Below are positions 8,023 through 17,385 of a stretch of DNA of 64,000 nt, one piece after another. Numbering within the stretch: the stretch's first letter is position 1; each line of letters begins with the position of its first letter. The position numbers were made by a program, and so were the translations under genes. Origin of the DNA: Legionella londiniensis (GTDB lineage: Bacteria; Pseudomonadota; Gammaproteobacteria; Legionellales; Legionellaceae); assembly GCF_001467825.1 (NCBI RefSeq), contig NZ_LNYK01000016.1:322246-386245 (forward strand), given 5' to 3'. The notes beneath the pieces were generated by a model. The model worked only from the letters and a program-made list of their open reading frames with translations, did not search any database and had not been told where the DNA came from.

Positions 8023-9525
8023 ATGGACAAGGCAACAAATCAAGATTTGAATACACCCGCTTCACGATATCAACTGCTCTGTGACTCCGCAAACCTCGTA
8101 CCGTTTCAGCAGCAAATTGAATTGACAGATTTTTTGCATACAGAAGATCTCGCAAATAAGGCGGTCAACGAACGCGTCACTGCTGCCTTGCAGGTACTGC
8201 TGTCAATGACAGCTTCAATCGATGAGCCAATTGAGCGAATTGACAAGGTTCTGATTGATCAATTCATTGCAAAAATCGATGAAATGATTTCCTGGCAACT
8301 GGATGAAATTTTACATCACAGCAATTTTCAGGAAATAGAATCTTTATGGCATGGGCTAAAATATGTTGTTGATCGCACTGATTTTACTGCAAACAGCAAA
8401 ATTGAATTGCTGGATGTTGACAAGCAAACCATAGTTGAAGATTTTGAAGAGGTCGCGGAGACGCCGCAATCAGGTTTATATAAGCAGGTTTATGAAAGAG
8501 AGTATGATACGCCTGGCGGCGAGCCATTTACAGCTATTATCGCGCCCTTTGAGTTTGATTCATCTGCAGCGGATATCGCGTTACTCCGTAATATTTCTAA
8601 AATAGCGGCTGTAGCTCATTGCCCTTTCATTGCCCAGGTGGGGGGACGCTTTTTCCACAAGTCTTCTATTCAGGAAGTCAATGAAATTGAAGATTTGCAT
8701 AATTATATGGAACGAGCTGAATATATTCGCTGGAACTCATTTCGGGAAACTGAGGACGCGCGTTATATTGGCTTAACTTTGCCCCGTTTTTTGCTCAGGC
8801 TCCCTTATGGCGAAAACAACCGAGTCAAGCGATTTCATTATCAGGAAAACGTAACGGATTCTGAGAGTCAATATCTTTGGGGGTCTGCAAGTTTTGCGTT
8901 TGCGGCAAATCTTTGTGACAGCTTCAGGCAATATGGATGGTGTGTGAATATACGTGGTCCTGAATCTGGCGGTAAAGTAGAGAATTTACTTTTGCATCAG
9001 TACGATGCAGGAAGAGGCGTACAAACCAAGATTCCATCAGAAATTTTAATTGCCGAAACAAGAGAGCTGGCTTTTGCCAATCTTGGATTTATACCCTTGT
9101 CGTATTATAAAAACAGCGACTATGCCTGTTTCTTTTCAGCCAATTCAACACAAAAACCTGCAGTTTATCATGATCGAACGGCGACGGCTAATAGCCGGAT
9201 TAATGCGCGCCTTCCTTATATTTTTTTAAGTTCGCGCATAGCGCATTATCTGAAGGTGTTGCAAAGGGAAAATATTGGCGCATCGATAAGCCGCAGCGAG
9301 CAGGAAGATCAGCTGAATCGATGGCTAAGCACTATCGTGACTAAGATGAATAATCCAGGCCCTGAGCTGGCGGCTACCCATCCGCTGCGCGAAGGCAGGG
9401 TAGAGGTCATAGAACTCCCTGAAAACCCGGGATTTTATCGGGTCAATCTTTATGCGGTGCCGCACTTTCAAATTGAGGGAATGGATGTGAAGTTATCTTT
9501 GGTTGCCCAAATTCCTGCTAATTAA
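8023..9525 (+). CDS. tssC: Type VI secretion sheath protein TssC (VipB/IglB)
   Basis: 500 residues. It is the large subunit of the contractile sheath. The signature region is clear: QLDEILHHSNFQEIESLWHG, LKYVVDRTD, then FTAIIAPFEFD and the strand IAQVGGRFF. The later part has YIGLTLPRFLLRLPYG and the conserved NIRGPESGG loop, then RLPYIFLSSRIAHYLKVLQRE and a C-terminal RVNLYAVPHFQIEG. The length is typical of full-length TssC. The ribosome site AAGGATAG lies just before ATG 8023. The next gene, hcp, follows 39 bases after its stop, so tube and sheath are made from one transcript. Confidence 0.96.
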   Translation: MDKATNQDLNTPASRYQLLCDSANLVPFQQQIELTDFLHTEDLANKAVNERVTAALQVLLSMTASIDEPIERIDKVLIDQFIAKIDEMISWQLDEILHHSNFQEIESLWHGLKYVVDRTDFTANSKIELLDVDKQTIVEDFEEVAETPQSGLYKQVYEREYDTPGGEPFTAIIAPFEFDSSAADIALLRNISKIAAVAHCPFIAQVGGRFFHKSSIQEVNEIEDLHNYMERAEYIRWNSFRETEDARYIGLTLPRFLLRLPYGENNRVKRFHYQENVTDSESQYLWGSASFAFAANLCDSFRQYGWCVNIRGPESGGKVENLLLHQYDAGRGVQTKIPSEILIAETRELAFANLGFIPLSYYKNSDYACFFSANSTQKPAVYHDRTATANSRINARLPYIFLSSRIAHYLKVLQRENIGASISRSEQEDQLNRWLSTIVTKMNNPGPELAATHPLREGRVEVIELPENPGFYRVNLYAVPHFQIEGMDVKLSLVAQIPAN

Positions 9526-9564
9526 GAAAAAATACAATCAACATGGAAAACAAAAGGAGATATT

Positions 9565-10050
9565 ATGGCCAGTCCTGCTTATGTATGGATAGTTGACGAT
9601 CAAGGCAATGAAGTGAAAGGTGATTGCCAGGTTCGCGGACGCGAAGGAAGTGTGGAAATTTTCCAGTTCAAATATGGAGTATCCATGCCGGTCGATAAAT
9701 TTAATGGCTCGACTAATGGTACACGCCAACATGACACAGTGACATTAACCAAACCTTATGATCCAACCAGTCCCGTATTGTTTAAAGCAGCATGCGATGG
9801 GCGCACATTGAAGAAAGTCACAGTAAAATGGTATCGGATTAATGAAAATGGCAAGGAAGAAGAGTATTTCACCCATGAGCTGGATGATGTCAAAATTGTA
9901 GCCTATCGTCAGCAACTGCTGCATACCAAAGAAGAAAGCAACAATAACCATGTTCATGAAGATGTCATCGAAATGCGTTTTGGCAAAATTACTTTGAAGC
10001 ACCACGATGGCAACATCGAACATGGCGACACCTGGCTTGAGCGCAATTAA
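9565..10050 (+). CDS. hcp: Type VI secretion tube protein Hcp (TssD)
   Basis: 161 residues with a strong AAGGAGATATT ribosome site. Hcp forms the hexameric rings of the inner tube and is itself secreted. The sequence fits the family: AYVWIVDDQGNEVKGD, VEIFQFKYGVSMPVD, a central strand VKWYRINENGKEEEYFTHEL, and a C-terminal EMRFGKITLKHHDG. No effector domain is fused to it. It is followed by 155 bases without a recognisable gene before tssE. That gap shows no obvious terminator, so read-through into the baseplate genes is likely. Confidence 0.95.
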   Translation: MASPAYVWIVDDQGNEVKGDCQVRGREGSVEIFQFKYGVSMPVDKFNGSTNGTRQHDTVTLTKPYDPTSPVLFKAACDGRTLKKVTVKWYRINENGKEEEYFTHELDDVKIVAYRQQLLHTKEESNNNHVHEDVIEMRFGKITLKHHDGNIEHGDTWLERN

Positions 10051-10205
10051 TGGGTTGCTGCTTTGCTCTCTTTGACTTCTTTTATTAGAGGAGCAAAAGA
10101 ACCCAGCATCGATTTTCCGTACCTTTTCTGGGTCAATCCCCATGGCTTTGACCTGATTGGCCATGAATGTTGTGGTGCGGAAAGTCGGCATCAAGGATTT
10201 TTTTA

Positions 10206-10574
10206 ATGTTTGATTTTCTAAGCCAGATCACAGGGCAACCATATGATTTAAAACGTTCGGTTATCCTACAAGTACAAAATTTAATGAATACGCGGCAAGG
10301 CAGCTTAAGGCATATGCCGGAATACGGATTACCGGAATTTTCTCCTCACCACTCTTGTCCGCAGAAAAAAAAAGCATATATGGCGGCAATAAAAAATCTG
10401 ATAGAACGGTTTGAGCCCAGAATTACCTGTTTGGAAATAGAAGAAGTAATGCCCCAAGCTGCAGCTTGCATTATGCAGCTTAGATTTAAGGCGTTGTTGT
10501 CTGGCGGTGATCCTCTAAAGCTTGAGGCCATGCTGCTCAGTGGAGGCACAATGATGTGCGAGGAAATGCCGTGA
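10206..10574 (+). CDS. tssE: Type VI secretion baseplate protein TssE (gp25-like)
   Basis: 122 residues from ATG 10206, where AAGGA lies about nine bases upstream; an ATG at 10167 would add 13 residues unlike the family. TssE resembles phage T4 gp25 and forms part of the baseplate wedge. The start MFDFLSQITGQ, the segment RHMPEYGLPEF (family 'YGLPD' motif), and the helix NLIERFEPRITCLEIE support the call. The length is on the short side but within range. Its stop overlaps the tssF start in a GTGA arrangement, so the two are coupled. Confidence 0.9.
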   Translation: MFDFLSQITGQPYDLKRSVILQVQNLMNTRQGSLRHMPEYGLPEFSPHHSCPQKKKAYMAAIKNLIERFEPRITCLEIEEVMPQAAACIMQLRFKALLSGGDPLKLEAMLLSGGTMMCEEMP

Positions 10575-12250
10575 TTAAATCTTTAGAATATTACTATCAG
10601 GCAGAGATGGAGCTGCTTGATGTTGCTCTGCAGAATTTTGCCCGGCAGCATCCAGATGTCGCAGGAAGGATGAAGCTTGATTCGCGGAGTCGGGATCCAC
10701 ATATTGAATTATTGCTGCACGGAAGCGCCTATTTGCAGGCAAGGGTTAAAGAACAGATTGATTTGGGCGTTCATCATGTCAGTGAATCATTACTGAGACA
10801 TCTTGCTCCACAATATTTGATGCCTCGGCCATCAAAAACCATTGTAGAATTTTCAAGCTTGAAAAACCAACTAATATTCCCTGAAATAATTCCTGCGGGG
10901 GTTAAGCTGGTTTCAAAGCCAGTGGGCGATGAACACACCGTGCTTGAATTTATTACAGAAGAAGAAATTGTTGTAAATCCTTTTCATCTGGTTGCTTGCG
11001 AATGGGCAGATTCCTTATCCAGTCAATCTGTACTTAAACTGTCGTTTAAACTGAATGAAGGTACAGCGCCGGCTTCAATCAGACTTGGTCTGCTTCCATT
11101 ATTTATTAATGCACCAAGCCACGTCTGCAAGCAGTGGAAGTATGATTTATTGCAGAATGTTTCAGAAGTTTCATTAAAACAAAGCTTGCGGGACGGACAA
11201 CGCATTGGCGGTCAGGAAGTCTTAACTGCAAAACAAAATAAAACTGCTTTTAGAGGCTCGGTTGATCGCTTGGGTGCAATGCATGTTGCAGGGGAATATT
11301 TTCACTTTCCCGAGCAGTTTTATTTTGTGCAACTCGATTTATCAGGCATCCAGATCAGCGGGGAGAACTTTGAAATTTTCATCGCATTTCGCAGCAACCA
11401 TACGCGTGCAGGCGTTTCATTGAATTTATTTAAGCTTCACTGTGTATCAGCTTGTAATGCGTTTCATGCTCATTGCGAACCAATACGGTACGAGAACACG
11501 CAACATGAATATGCCTTAATCATTGATCAGCAAAAACCATCCAGCCAAACCCTGCTTCATGTGCAAAAAGTATGGGGCATCAATAAAAAAACCAGCGAAC
11601 ATATTGAATTCAGAGACTTTTTTAAGCTTTCGGCTCCTTTAGAGTCTCAATACCACTATCGTGTATCTCAAGCTCCAGGAACGAGTCACTTACCGCATTT
11701 CAAGCTCATTTTTTCCGGAAATTTACCGGAGTCTTTATTGATCAGCTGTGACGCTTTGGCTTGTAACGGCCAATATCCATGGCTGTATTTATCCAAAAAT
11801 GAATTAAGGTTAAATGATGAACGCATTTCAATGCAACTAGTCGCCCGCAATCTCATGAAACCTGGACGGTATGCTTTTGTCGAGGCTTCCAAAGATTATG
11901 CAGCGAAAGGGCTTGCCTTGCTTCATGCGCGGATTTCGAGGCTCACTGAGGAGCATTTTTTAAAGCAGTTATTGCATTTTATGGATTGGTCGGGGTCGTT
12001 ATGCAGTTGGATTGAATCCATCATCAAAGTTGATTTGCACCCCATCTGCCAATTAAAACGAGGCATTCTTACCCAGCGGATCGTCTGTGAAATTATGATT
12101 GAGGAGGAACAGTTTAAATCTTTTGCTGAGATATACGCATTCGGTGATTTTCTGCATCGGGTATTAAGCATATTCGCACCTTATAATGCGCTATTAGATA
12201 CCCGGTTAATGGCAATGCCATCAAAGCAAGGATTTTTCTGGCATGGATAA
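10571..12250 (+). CDS. tssF: Type VI secretion baseplate protein TssF
   Basis: 559 residues from GTG 10571, with AGGA six bases upstream and a GTGA overlap with the tssE stop. A GTG at 10556 is the alternative start. TssF and TssG form the baseplate wedge together with TssE and TssK. Family marks are the N-terminal YYYQAEMELLDVALQNFA, then DPHIELLLHGSAYLQARV, and LLRHLAPQYLMPRPS. The C-terminal part has LPSK-type sequence 'AMPSKQGFFWHG'. The length is slightly below the usual 580-620. It overlaps tssG by 8 bases. Confidence 0.94.
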   Translation: MIKSLEYYYQAEMELLDVALQNFARQHPDVAGRMKLDSRSRDPHIELLLHGSAYLQARVKEQIDLGVHHVSESLLRHLAPQYLMPRPSKTIVEFSSLKNQLIFPEIIPAGVKLVSKPVGDEHTVLEFITEEEIVVNPFHLVACEWADSLSSQSVLKLSFKLNEGTAPASIRLGLLPLFINAPSHVCKQWKYDLLQNVSEVSLKQSLRDGQRIGGQEVLTAKQNKTAFRGSVDRLGAMHVAGEYFHFPEQFYFVQLDLSGIQISGENFEIFIAFRSNHTRAGVSLNLFKLHCVSACNAFHAHCEPIRYENTQHEYALIIDQQKPSSQTLLHVQKVWGINKKTSEHIEFRDFFKLSAPLESQYHYRVSQAPGTSHLPHFKLIFSGNLPESLLISCDALACNGQYPWLYLSKNELRLNDERISMQLVARNLMKPGRYAFVEASKDYAAKGLALLHARISRLTEEHFLKQLLHFMDWSGSLCSWIESIIKVDLHPICQLKRGILTQRIVCEIMIEEEQFKSFAEIYAFGDFLHRVLSIFAPYNALLDTRLMAMPSKQGFFWHG

Positions 12251-13127
12251 GACGGCAATGATCAAAATGATCAATTTAAAATCTGATTTTTTCCATATAC
12301 TCGAGCAAATATATCAGGCGGTCGGTGCTGAGGAGCTTACCAGGCTATATGATAAAAATTTTATCATCAGGCCGGCCGCTGCTTTGAATTTCCCTGTGCG
12401 GGATGTATTCCGGATACTGGAAGAGCCCGCAAATGTTTATCTTGAATGCCAATTCCTGGGTTTATACGGTGTCGATTCACCTTTGCCTGGGTATTTTAAT
12501 GAGCTTTGTTTAAAGCAGGATGATACGGGTTGCAAGTTGCGTGATTTTCTGGATGTTATCAATCACCGCAGTTATGTATTATATTTTCTTGCCTGGCGTG
12601 CCTTTCAACCAGAGCGCACCGTAAATAGCACTGGCACTTATCTTGCTTTTATCAATGCGTTGTCAGGTTACCAGCCAACAACAGACGTATTTACCTGGCC
12701 TCATTTTATTGCGCAAACCCTCGACGGTTTAAAGGCTGCAATAGTGCATATTATTCCCGATATACCTGTCTGCATTCACAGATACCCTGAGTGGACCGAA
12801 ATGGGGGAACCGCCGTTTTTGGGAAAAGAATTATCTTTAGGGGATAGCAGTTTTCTTGGTACAAGAATATTGCTCTTGGGATCTTTTCTGGATATTGAAT
12901 TAGGCCCTTTGCCATCAGACAGAGTGCAAAGTCTTCAAGCATCGCTACCAACGTTACAGGGGCTATTGCGTACAAACCTGGATGTGCATATGCATTGTAA
13001 AATAACACTTTTTTTAATACCAAATAGATATTCGCCAGGCCTTGGCTCCAAGAATTTATTCCTGGGGAGAGAGAGCTGGTTAGGAGACGGCGGGGATAAG
13101 CCTATACAATTAAGAATGAATATTTAA
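12243..13127 (+). CDS. tssG: Type VI secretion baseplate protein TssG
   Basis: 294 residues, overlapping the end of tssF by 8 bases. TssG bridges two TssF copies in the wedge. Family hallmarks are FIIRPAAALNFPVRDV (normally '...lsFPasdv'), ECQFLGLYGVDSPLPGYF, and HRSYVLYFLAWRAFQPE. The C-terminal segment has LGRESWLGD, matching the conserved 'LG...WLG' ending. Here the type VI run stops: the next gene is ctpA on the opposite strand. tssA, tssH/clpV, tssI/vgrG, tssJ and tssK are not in this window. Confidence 0.93.
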   Translation: MDKTAMIKMINLKSDFFHILEQIYQAVGAEELTRLYDKNFIIRPAAALNFPVRDVFRILEEPANVYLECQFLGLYGVDSPLPGYFNELCLKQDDTGCKLRDFLDVINHRSYVLYFLAWRAFQPERTVNSTGTYLAFINALSGYQPTTDVFTWPHFIAQTLDGLKAAIVHIIPDIPVCIHRYPEWTEMGEPPFLGKELSLGDSSFLGTRILLLGSFLDIELGPLPSDRVQSLQASLPTLQGLLRTNLDVHMHCKITLFLIPNRYSPGLGSKNLFLGRESWLGDGGDKPIQLRMNI

Positions 13128-13148
13128 TGCCGCTTAACCTGATATTGA

Positions 13149-13176
13149 GATATTGAGCAGATTGCTGCTCAATATC
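13149..13176. terminator. Perfect 12-bp stem-loop between tssG and ctpA
   Basis: GATATTGAGCAG (13149-13160) and CTGCTCAATATC (13165-13176) pair perfectly around a 4-base loop. It lies between two convergent genes, so a bidirectional terminator is the natural reading. The following T-tract is weak on both strands, so termination may depend on another factor. Confidence 0.65.
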
Positions 13177-13179
13177 GGT

Positions 13180-14496
13180 TTAACGTCTTGCGATAGCTAA
13201 TCCTTTTAAAATGGTTAATGCAGTATAGAGTTGATAGTCTTCGTGTAAAAGGTTCAGCTCTTCTTTATTTGACTTCAAGCTGGTTTTATCGTTGTTTTCC
13301 GTGGCTTCGGTAAGATGTCCTGCAAGATTCGCTTCTGTGAAGCCAGTAAATACTGACTCATCTTTTTTAACAGGAACTTCCACTTCCTCAACAACAATAT
13401 CCGGGATGATGCCTCGGGCTTGTATTGACCTGCCGGAGGGCGTGAAATAGAGGGCTGTGGTTAATTTTATACCTCTTTTGCTATCCAGAGGAAGCACAGT
13501 TTGTACTGATCCCTTGCCGAAGCTTTGGGTGCCGATGATAATTGCCCGTTTATTGTCTTGAAGGGCTCCGGCTACAATTTCTGAAGCTGAGGCTGAGCCA
13601 TTATTAATCAGAACCACTATGGGAGCATTGTTTAAAATATCCCCTGGGCTTGCGAGCGCCGTAAATTTGGAACCCGGCAGTCGACCTTCGGTATAAACAA
13701 TTTTTTCTTCCTCGCCTTTTTGATCATTGTGGATAAAAGCATCTGATATTTGAATGGCAGAATCCAAAAGCCCGCCAGGATTGTTGCGTAAATCGAGTAT
13801 CAGGCCTTTAAGCTCGCCACCTGCCTGTTGTTTTAACTGATCAATGGCTTGCTTCATATCTTTGCTGGTTAATGCCTGGAACTGGGTAAGCCGAATGTAG
13901 CCGTACTGATTGTCCAGCAATTTGCTTTTGACGCTTTTAATCTGAATATTTTCCCGAACCAGCGTAAAGCTCAGCGGTTTTGATTCGCCTTTGCGTAAAA
14001 CGGTTAATTCAATGGTTGTACCTTCTTTGCCACGCATTAAATTGACCGCATCTTTAAGCGACATGCCCTGTACCGATTGATCATCCAGTTGAATGATATA
14101 GTCGCCAGCTTTAATCCCTGCTTTAAAGGCTGGGGAATCAACCAGCGGAGTGACCACTTTAACCAATCCTTCTTCCATGGTGACTTCAATACCAAGACCG
14201 CCAAATTCGCCGTTTGTAGCAGTTTGCAAATCCTTGAAGTCTTCTTCATTGAGGTATGTGGAGTGCGGATCCAAACCGCTCAGCATGCCGCGAATGGCAT
14301 TGTCAAAGAGCTCTTTATCATCCGTTTGTTTCACATAATATTTTTTTATTTGGCTGATAGCATTAGAAAAGCGCTGGACATCCTCCATAGGGATACGCTG
14401 CGTGCTTTCTTCAGCCGCGGCAAAGCTTTGGAATGGGGTCATAAGGCTCACAGTTAATATTGCGACCCAAACTTTTTGTAAGTGTCTGCTAGACAT
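13180..14496 (-). CDS. ctpA: C-terminal processing peptidase (S41 family, CtpA)
   Basis: 438 residues with a signal peptide (residues ~1-27) and a strong AAGGAG ribosome site. CtpA-type proteases cleave the C-termini of envelope proteins and control peptidoglycan hydrolases. Domain order is an N-terminal helical cap (YYVKQTDDKELFDNAIRGML), a PDZ domain around residues 95-180 (GLGIEVTMEEGLVKVV), then the S41 core. Catalytic Ser303 lies in NGSASASEIV and Lys328 in SFGKGSVQ, at the conserved 25-residue spacing. It is followed at 57 bases' distance upstream by envC, an activator of peptidoglycan amidases, suggesting a cell-wall remodelling unit. Confidence 0.95.
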   Translation of the reverse strand: MSSRHLQKVWVAILTVSLMTPFQSFAAAEESTQRIPMEDVQRFSNAISQIKKYYVKQTDDKELFDNAIRGMLSGLDPHSTYLNEEDFKDLQTATNGEFGGLGIEVTMEEGLVKVVTPLVDSPAFKAGIKAGDYIIQLDDQSVQGMSLKDAVNLMRGKEGTTIELTVLRKGESKPLSFTLVRENIQIKSVKSKLLDNQYGYIRLTQFQALTSKDMKQAIDQLKQQAGGELKGLILDLRNNPGGLLDSAIQISDAFIHNDQKGEEEKIVYTEGRLPGSKFTALASPGDILNNAPIVVLINNGSASASEIVAGALQDNKRAIIIGTQSFGKGSVQTVLPLDSKRGIKLTTALYFTPSGRSIQARGIIPDIVVEEVEVPVKKDESVFTGFTEANLAGHLTEATENNDKTSLKSNKEELNLLHEDYQLYTALTILKGLAIARR

Positions 14497-14552
14497 ATAG
14501 TTCTCCTTATGAGAAATCAGCGCTTGGAAGAAAATTTATTAATCGGTTATTT

Positions 14553-15692
14553 TTACGCCAACCACTCCAGGGGAGGGATTGCTTTTCCCCGGTGCCTTAC
14601 TTCAAAGTATAGACCGTTTTGATTAAGTCCACCGCTGTGTCCAACAGTAGCAATTTGTTCATTTTGAAAGACTGGATCGCCAACTTTTTTGAAAAGAGAT
14701 TGATTATGCGCATAGAGGGTCATATAGCCTTGCCCATGATCAATAATCATCAATAGGCCATACCCTTTAAGCCAGTCGCTGAAGACTACCTTGCCTGGAT
14801 ATACCGCATGAACTGACATGCCTTCTCTCGCCAGAAAGAGAAGTCCGCGGTTTACTTTTTCAAGATGGTATTCGCCAGCAACAGGCTTTGGCAATTTATG
14901 GCGCATGCGGTTAAATGCAGATTGTGACATTCTGATGCTTTGCTCCGCCAAAGACTTCAGCAGCCTCTCAAGGTTAGACTTGTCACGTTGATAGCCTTTT
15001 AATGCTTGTTTTTGATTGCGTATATTGTGAGTCAGGGCGGCGATGATCTCAGTTTGATGGCGCTTTTCTTCTTCAAGTTTAATCTGAGCAGCATGTAATT
15101 GCTGCTTAAGCGCCTCGTGATGATTGAGCTGCTGGTTAAATTCCTGTTGGCGGCTGACCAATTTTTTTTGCGTTAATTGAACCTGCTCTATCGCATTTTT
15201 TCGTGATTGTATAACGTACTGATAATAAGTGAGTAACCGGATGAACTGATTAGGCGTTTCAAGGTTCAACAACAGCTTAACGGGTTGAAATGCCCCCATT
15301 TTATATTGAGCGCGGATATGTGCTGCCAACAATGTTTGCTGGATGTGCAGTTGTTCGTGCAGTCGGTTAATTTCAAGTGTTAAATTGCCGATTATCTGCT
15401 GCTTTAAGTTCAATTCTTCTTCCATGCGGTGTAAGTTATGGATAGTGTTGCTAATTTTTTTTTCAGTTTTTGATAGTTCCTGATTAAGTAAACGCTGCCT
15501 GGTTTCTGCATGCCCAATGGAGGATTGTACGCTTGCTATTTTTTTCTCCAGCGATTTAAGCTTCATTTTGGTTTGTGCAAGGTTTGTTGTTTCCGCAAAT
15601 CCCAACTCTGAAAAGAAGAGCGCCCATATCGCAAGAAAGCAAAAAAGAGGGTGATGGAACAGGGCATGAGAGAGGCTTTGAAGTTTCTGCAT
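14553..15692 (-). CDS. envC: EnvC-like murein hydrolase activator (coiled coil plus LytM domain)
   Basis: 379 residues with an N-terminal signal segment. A long coiled coil (about residues 35-255) is followed by a degenerate M23/LytM domain (about 280-379). The peptidase domain keeps LYAHNQSLFKKVGD and GHSGGLNQNGLYFEVRH, but lacks the full HxH zinc site ('GLYFEVRH' instead of 'xLHFEV'). This is as in EnvC, which activates AmiA/AmiB amidases for septum splitting instead of cutting peptidoglycan itself. It lies 14 bases after gpmI and 56 bases before ctpA on the same strand, so gpmI-envC-ctpA is probably one operon, an arrangement seen in many gammaproteobacteria. Confidence 0.92.
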   Translation of the reverse strand: MQKLQSLSHALFHHPLFCFLAIWALFFSELGFAETTNLAQTKMKLKSLEKKIASVQSSIGHAETRQRLLNQELSKTEKKISNTIHNLHRMEEELNLKQQIIGNLTLEINRLHEQLHIQQTLLAAHIRAQYKMGAFQPVKLLLNLETPNQFIRLLTYYQYVIQSRKNAIEQVQLTQKKLVSRQQEFNQQLNHHEALKQQLHAAQIKLEEEKRHQTEIIAALTHNIRNQKQALKGYQRDKSNLERLLKSLAEQSIRMSQSAFNRMRHKLPKPVAGEYHLEKVNRGLLFLAREGMSVHAVYPGKVVFSDWLKGYGLLMIIDHGQGYMTLYAHNQSLFKKVGDPVFQNEQIATVGHSGGLNQNGLYFEVRHRGKAIPPLEWLA

Positions 15693-15706
15693 AGTACGTT
15701 ATCCAT

Positions 15707-17242
15707 TCATTTGCAGCTTAACAGAACTTTACCTGTCATTTCCTGCGGAGGCGTAATCCCCAGCAGGTTTAATACGGTTGGAGCAATATCGATTAGACTA
15801 CCCTGTTTACAATTAAAATAATAGTGCTCATCACCTATGTACAAGAGAGGAACCAATTCGTTTGTATGCGCTGTATGGGGTTGTTTGGTAGAAGGATTAA
15901 ACATACATTCTGCATTACCGTGATCGGCTGTAATCAGGAGCTGGCCACCGCTTTTTTGTAACGCCCGCCAGATGGCACGCATGGCTTTGTCCAAACATTC
16001 GATCGCCTCTATTGTGGCGCTAAAATTTCCTGTGTGCCCGACCATGTCAGCATTGGCGTAATTGCAGATGATAACGTCATAATCTTTGCTTTCAATTTCC
16101 TCAACGAGGGTAGCTGTTAATTCTTCAGCGCTCATTTCCGGTTGTTGGTCGTAAGTGGCAATTTTAGGGGAAGGAATCAGAATGCGTTCTTCATTGGGAA
16201 ACACTTGTTCCAAACCGCCGTTGAGAAAAAAAGTGACATGTGCATATTTTTCGGTTTCCGCAATCCGCAATTGCCTTAATCCGTGCCTGGCAATCACTTC
16301 TCCTAATGTGTTCACTAAGTTAATCGGCGGGAAAACAGGGTTTGTAGGTAAATGTTTACCATACTGCGTCATGGATAGAAAATGATCAATATGCGGTTTT
16401 CTATAGCGTTCAAAGCCAGTGAATTCATCGAGCAAGAGTGACTGGGTTAGTTCTCTTGCCCGGTCAGCGCGAAAATTGAAAAAAAAGACGGAGTCGCCAT
16501 CTTCTATTGCTCTTCTTTCTCCAATATGAGTCGGCGGGATAAATTCATCAAAAATATTTTGTTTATAAAAAACATCCAAAGCGCTTTCTGCAGAATCAAA
16601 ATGATGAATACTTTCATTTTCGGTCAAAAGCCTGTACACAGGTTCAATTCGTTGCCAGCGTTGGTCCCTGTCCATGGCAAAGTAGCGGCCGCTGATGGAG
16701 CAAATACGGGCCACAGGGTATTGTTCCATAGTTTTCTTTAAACGTTTTAAACTTTCTTTTGCACTTTGCGGCGGAGTGTCCCGACCATCCAGAAACAGAT
16801 GAAGATAGACTCGGTGGAATCGATGCTCGGCACATAATTTTAAAAAAGCAAATAAATGGTTTTCGTGGCTATGCACACCGCCGGGGGAAAGCAAACCAAG
16901 CACATGCAACGATTTGTTTTTTACCTTTATATCCTCGATGGCACTCAGCAATGTCTCATGATTAAAAAATTCACCTGATTCAATGGATTCATTAATGCGG
17001 GTGAAGTCTTGAGGAATGACGCGCCCTGCGCCAATATGCATATGCCCCACTTCCGAATTGCCCATTTGCCCGGCAGGCAAGCCGACCATTCGTCCTGATG
17101 CGTCAAGTAACATGTGCGGCTTTGATTGCCACCATTCATCCCATTGCGGTGTATGCGCCTGCAGAATGGCATTATGATCACGTTCTTCCCGGTAACCCCA
17201 GCCATCCAGAATCAGCAATACCAGCGGGGTGTTGTTTATCAT
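15707..17242 (-). CDS. gpmI: 2,3-bisphosphoglycerate-independent phosphoglycerate mutase
   Basis: 511 residues with a GAGGAG ribosome site. It interconverts 3- and 2-phosphoglycerate in glycolysis. The metal-dependent alkaline-phosphatase-like fold is evident: LILDGWGYRE at the start, the catalytic serine in MGNSEVGHMHIGAG, HLFLDGRDTPP, ANADMVGHTGN and LLITADHGNAE. The length is standard. It is the first gene of the gpmI-envC-ctpA operon and divergent from uppS. Confidence 0.97.
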   Translation of the reverse strand: MINNTPLVLLILDGWGYREERDHNAILQAHTPQWDEWWQSKPHMLLDASGRMVGLPAGQMGNSEVGHMHIGAGRVIPQDFTRINESIESGEFFNHETLLSAIEDIKVKNKSLHVLGLLSPGGVHSHENHLFAFLKLCAEHRFHRVYLHLFLDGRDTPPQSAKESLKRLKKTMEQYPVARICSISGRYFAMDRDQRWQRIEPVYRLLTENESIHHFDSAESALDVFYKQNIFDEFIPPTHIGERRAIEDGDSVFFFNFRADRARELTQSLLLDEFTGFERYRKPHIDHFLSMTQYGKHLPTNPVFPPINLVNTLGEVIARHGLRQLRIAETEKYAHVTFFLNGGLEQVFPNEERILIPSPKIATYDQQPEMSAEELTATLVEEIESKDYDVIICNYANADMVGHTGNFSATIEAIECLDKAMRAIWRALQKSGGQLLITADHGNAECMFNPSTKQPHTAHTNELVPLLYIGDEHYYFNCKQGSLIDIAPTVLNLLGITPPQEMTGKVLLSCK

Positions 17243-17385
17243 GGCGTCTCCTCAACCTGCTATTGGGCATTTTGAAATTAAACATTTGCTTGGCATATAA
17301 AAAGCAGCAGCCGTACTCACGTTACTTAAATTTTTTGCATAAAGGCTGTAGACTATAGGCCATTTTAGCTGACGGAAGAAGTAGG

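Noticed and set aside
14077-14457. 126-codon plus-strand open frame
   Set aside because: Shadow of ctpA on the minus strand.
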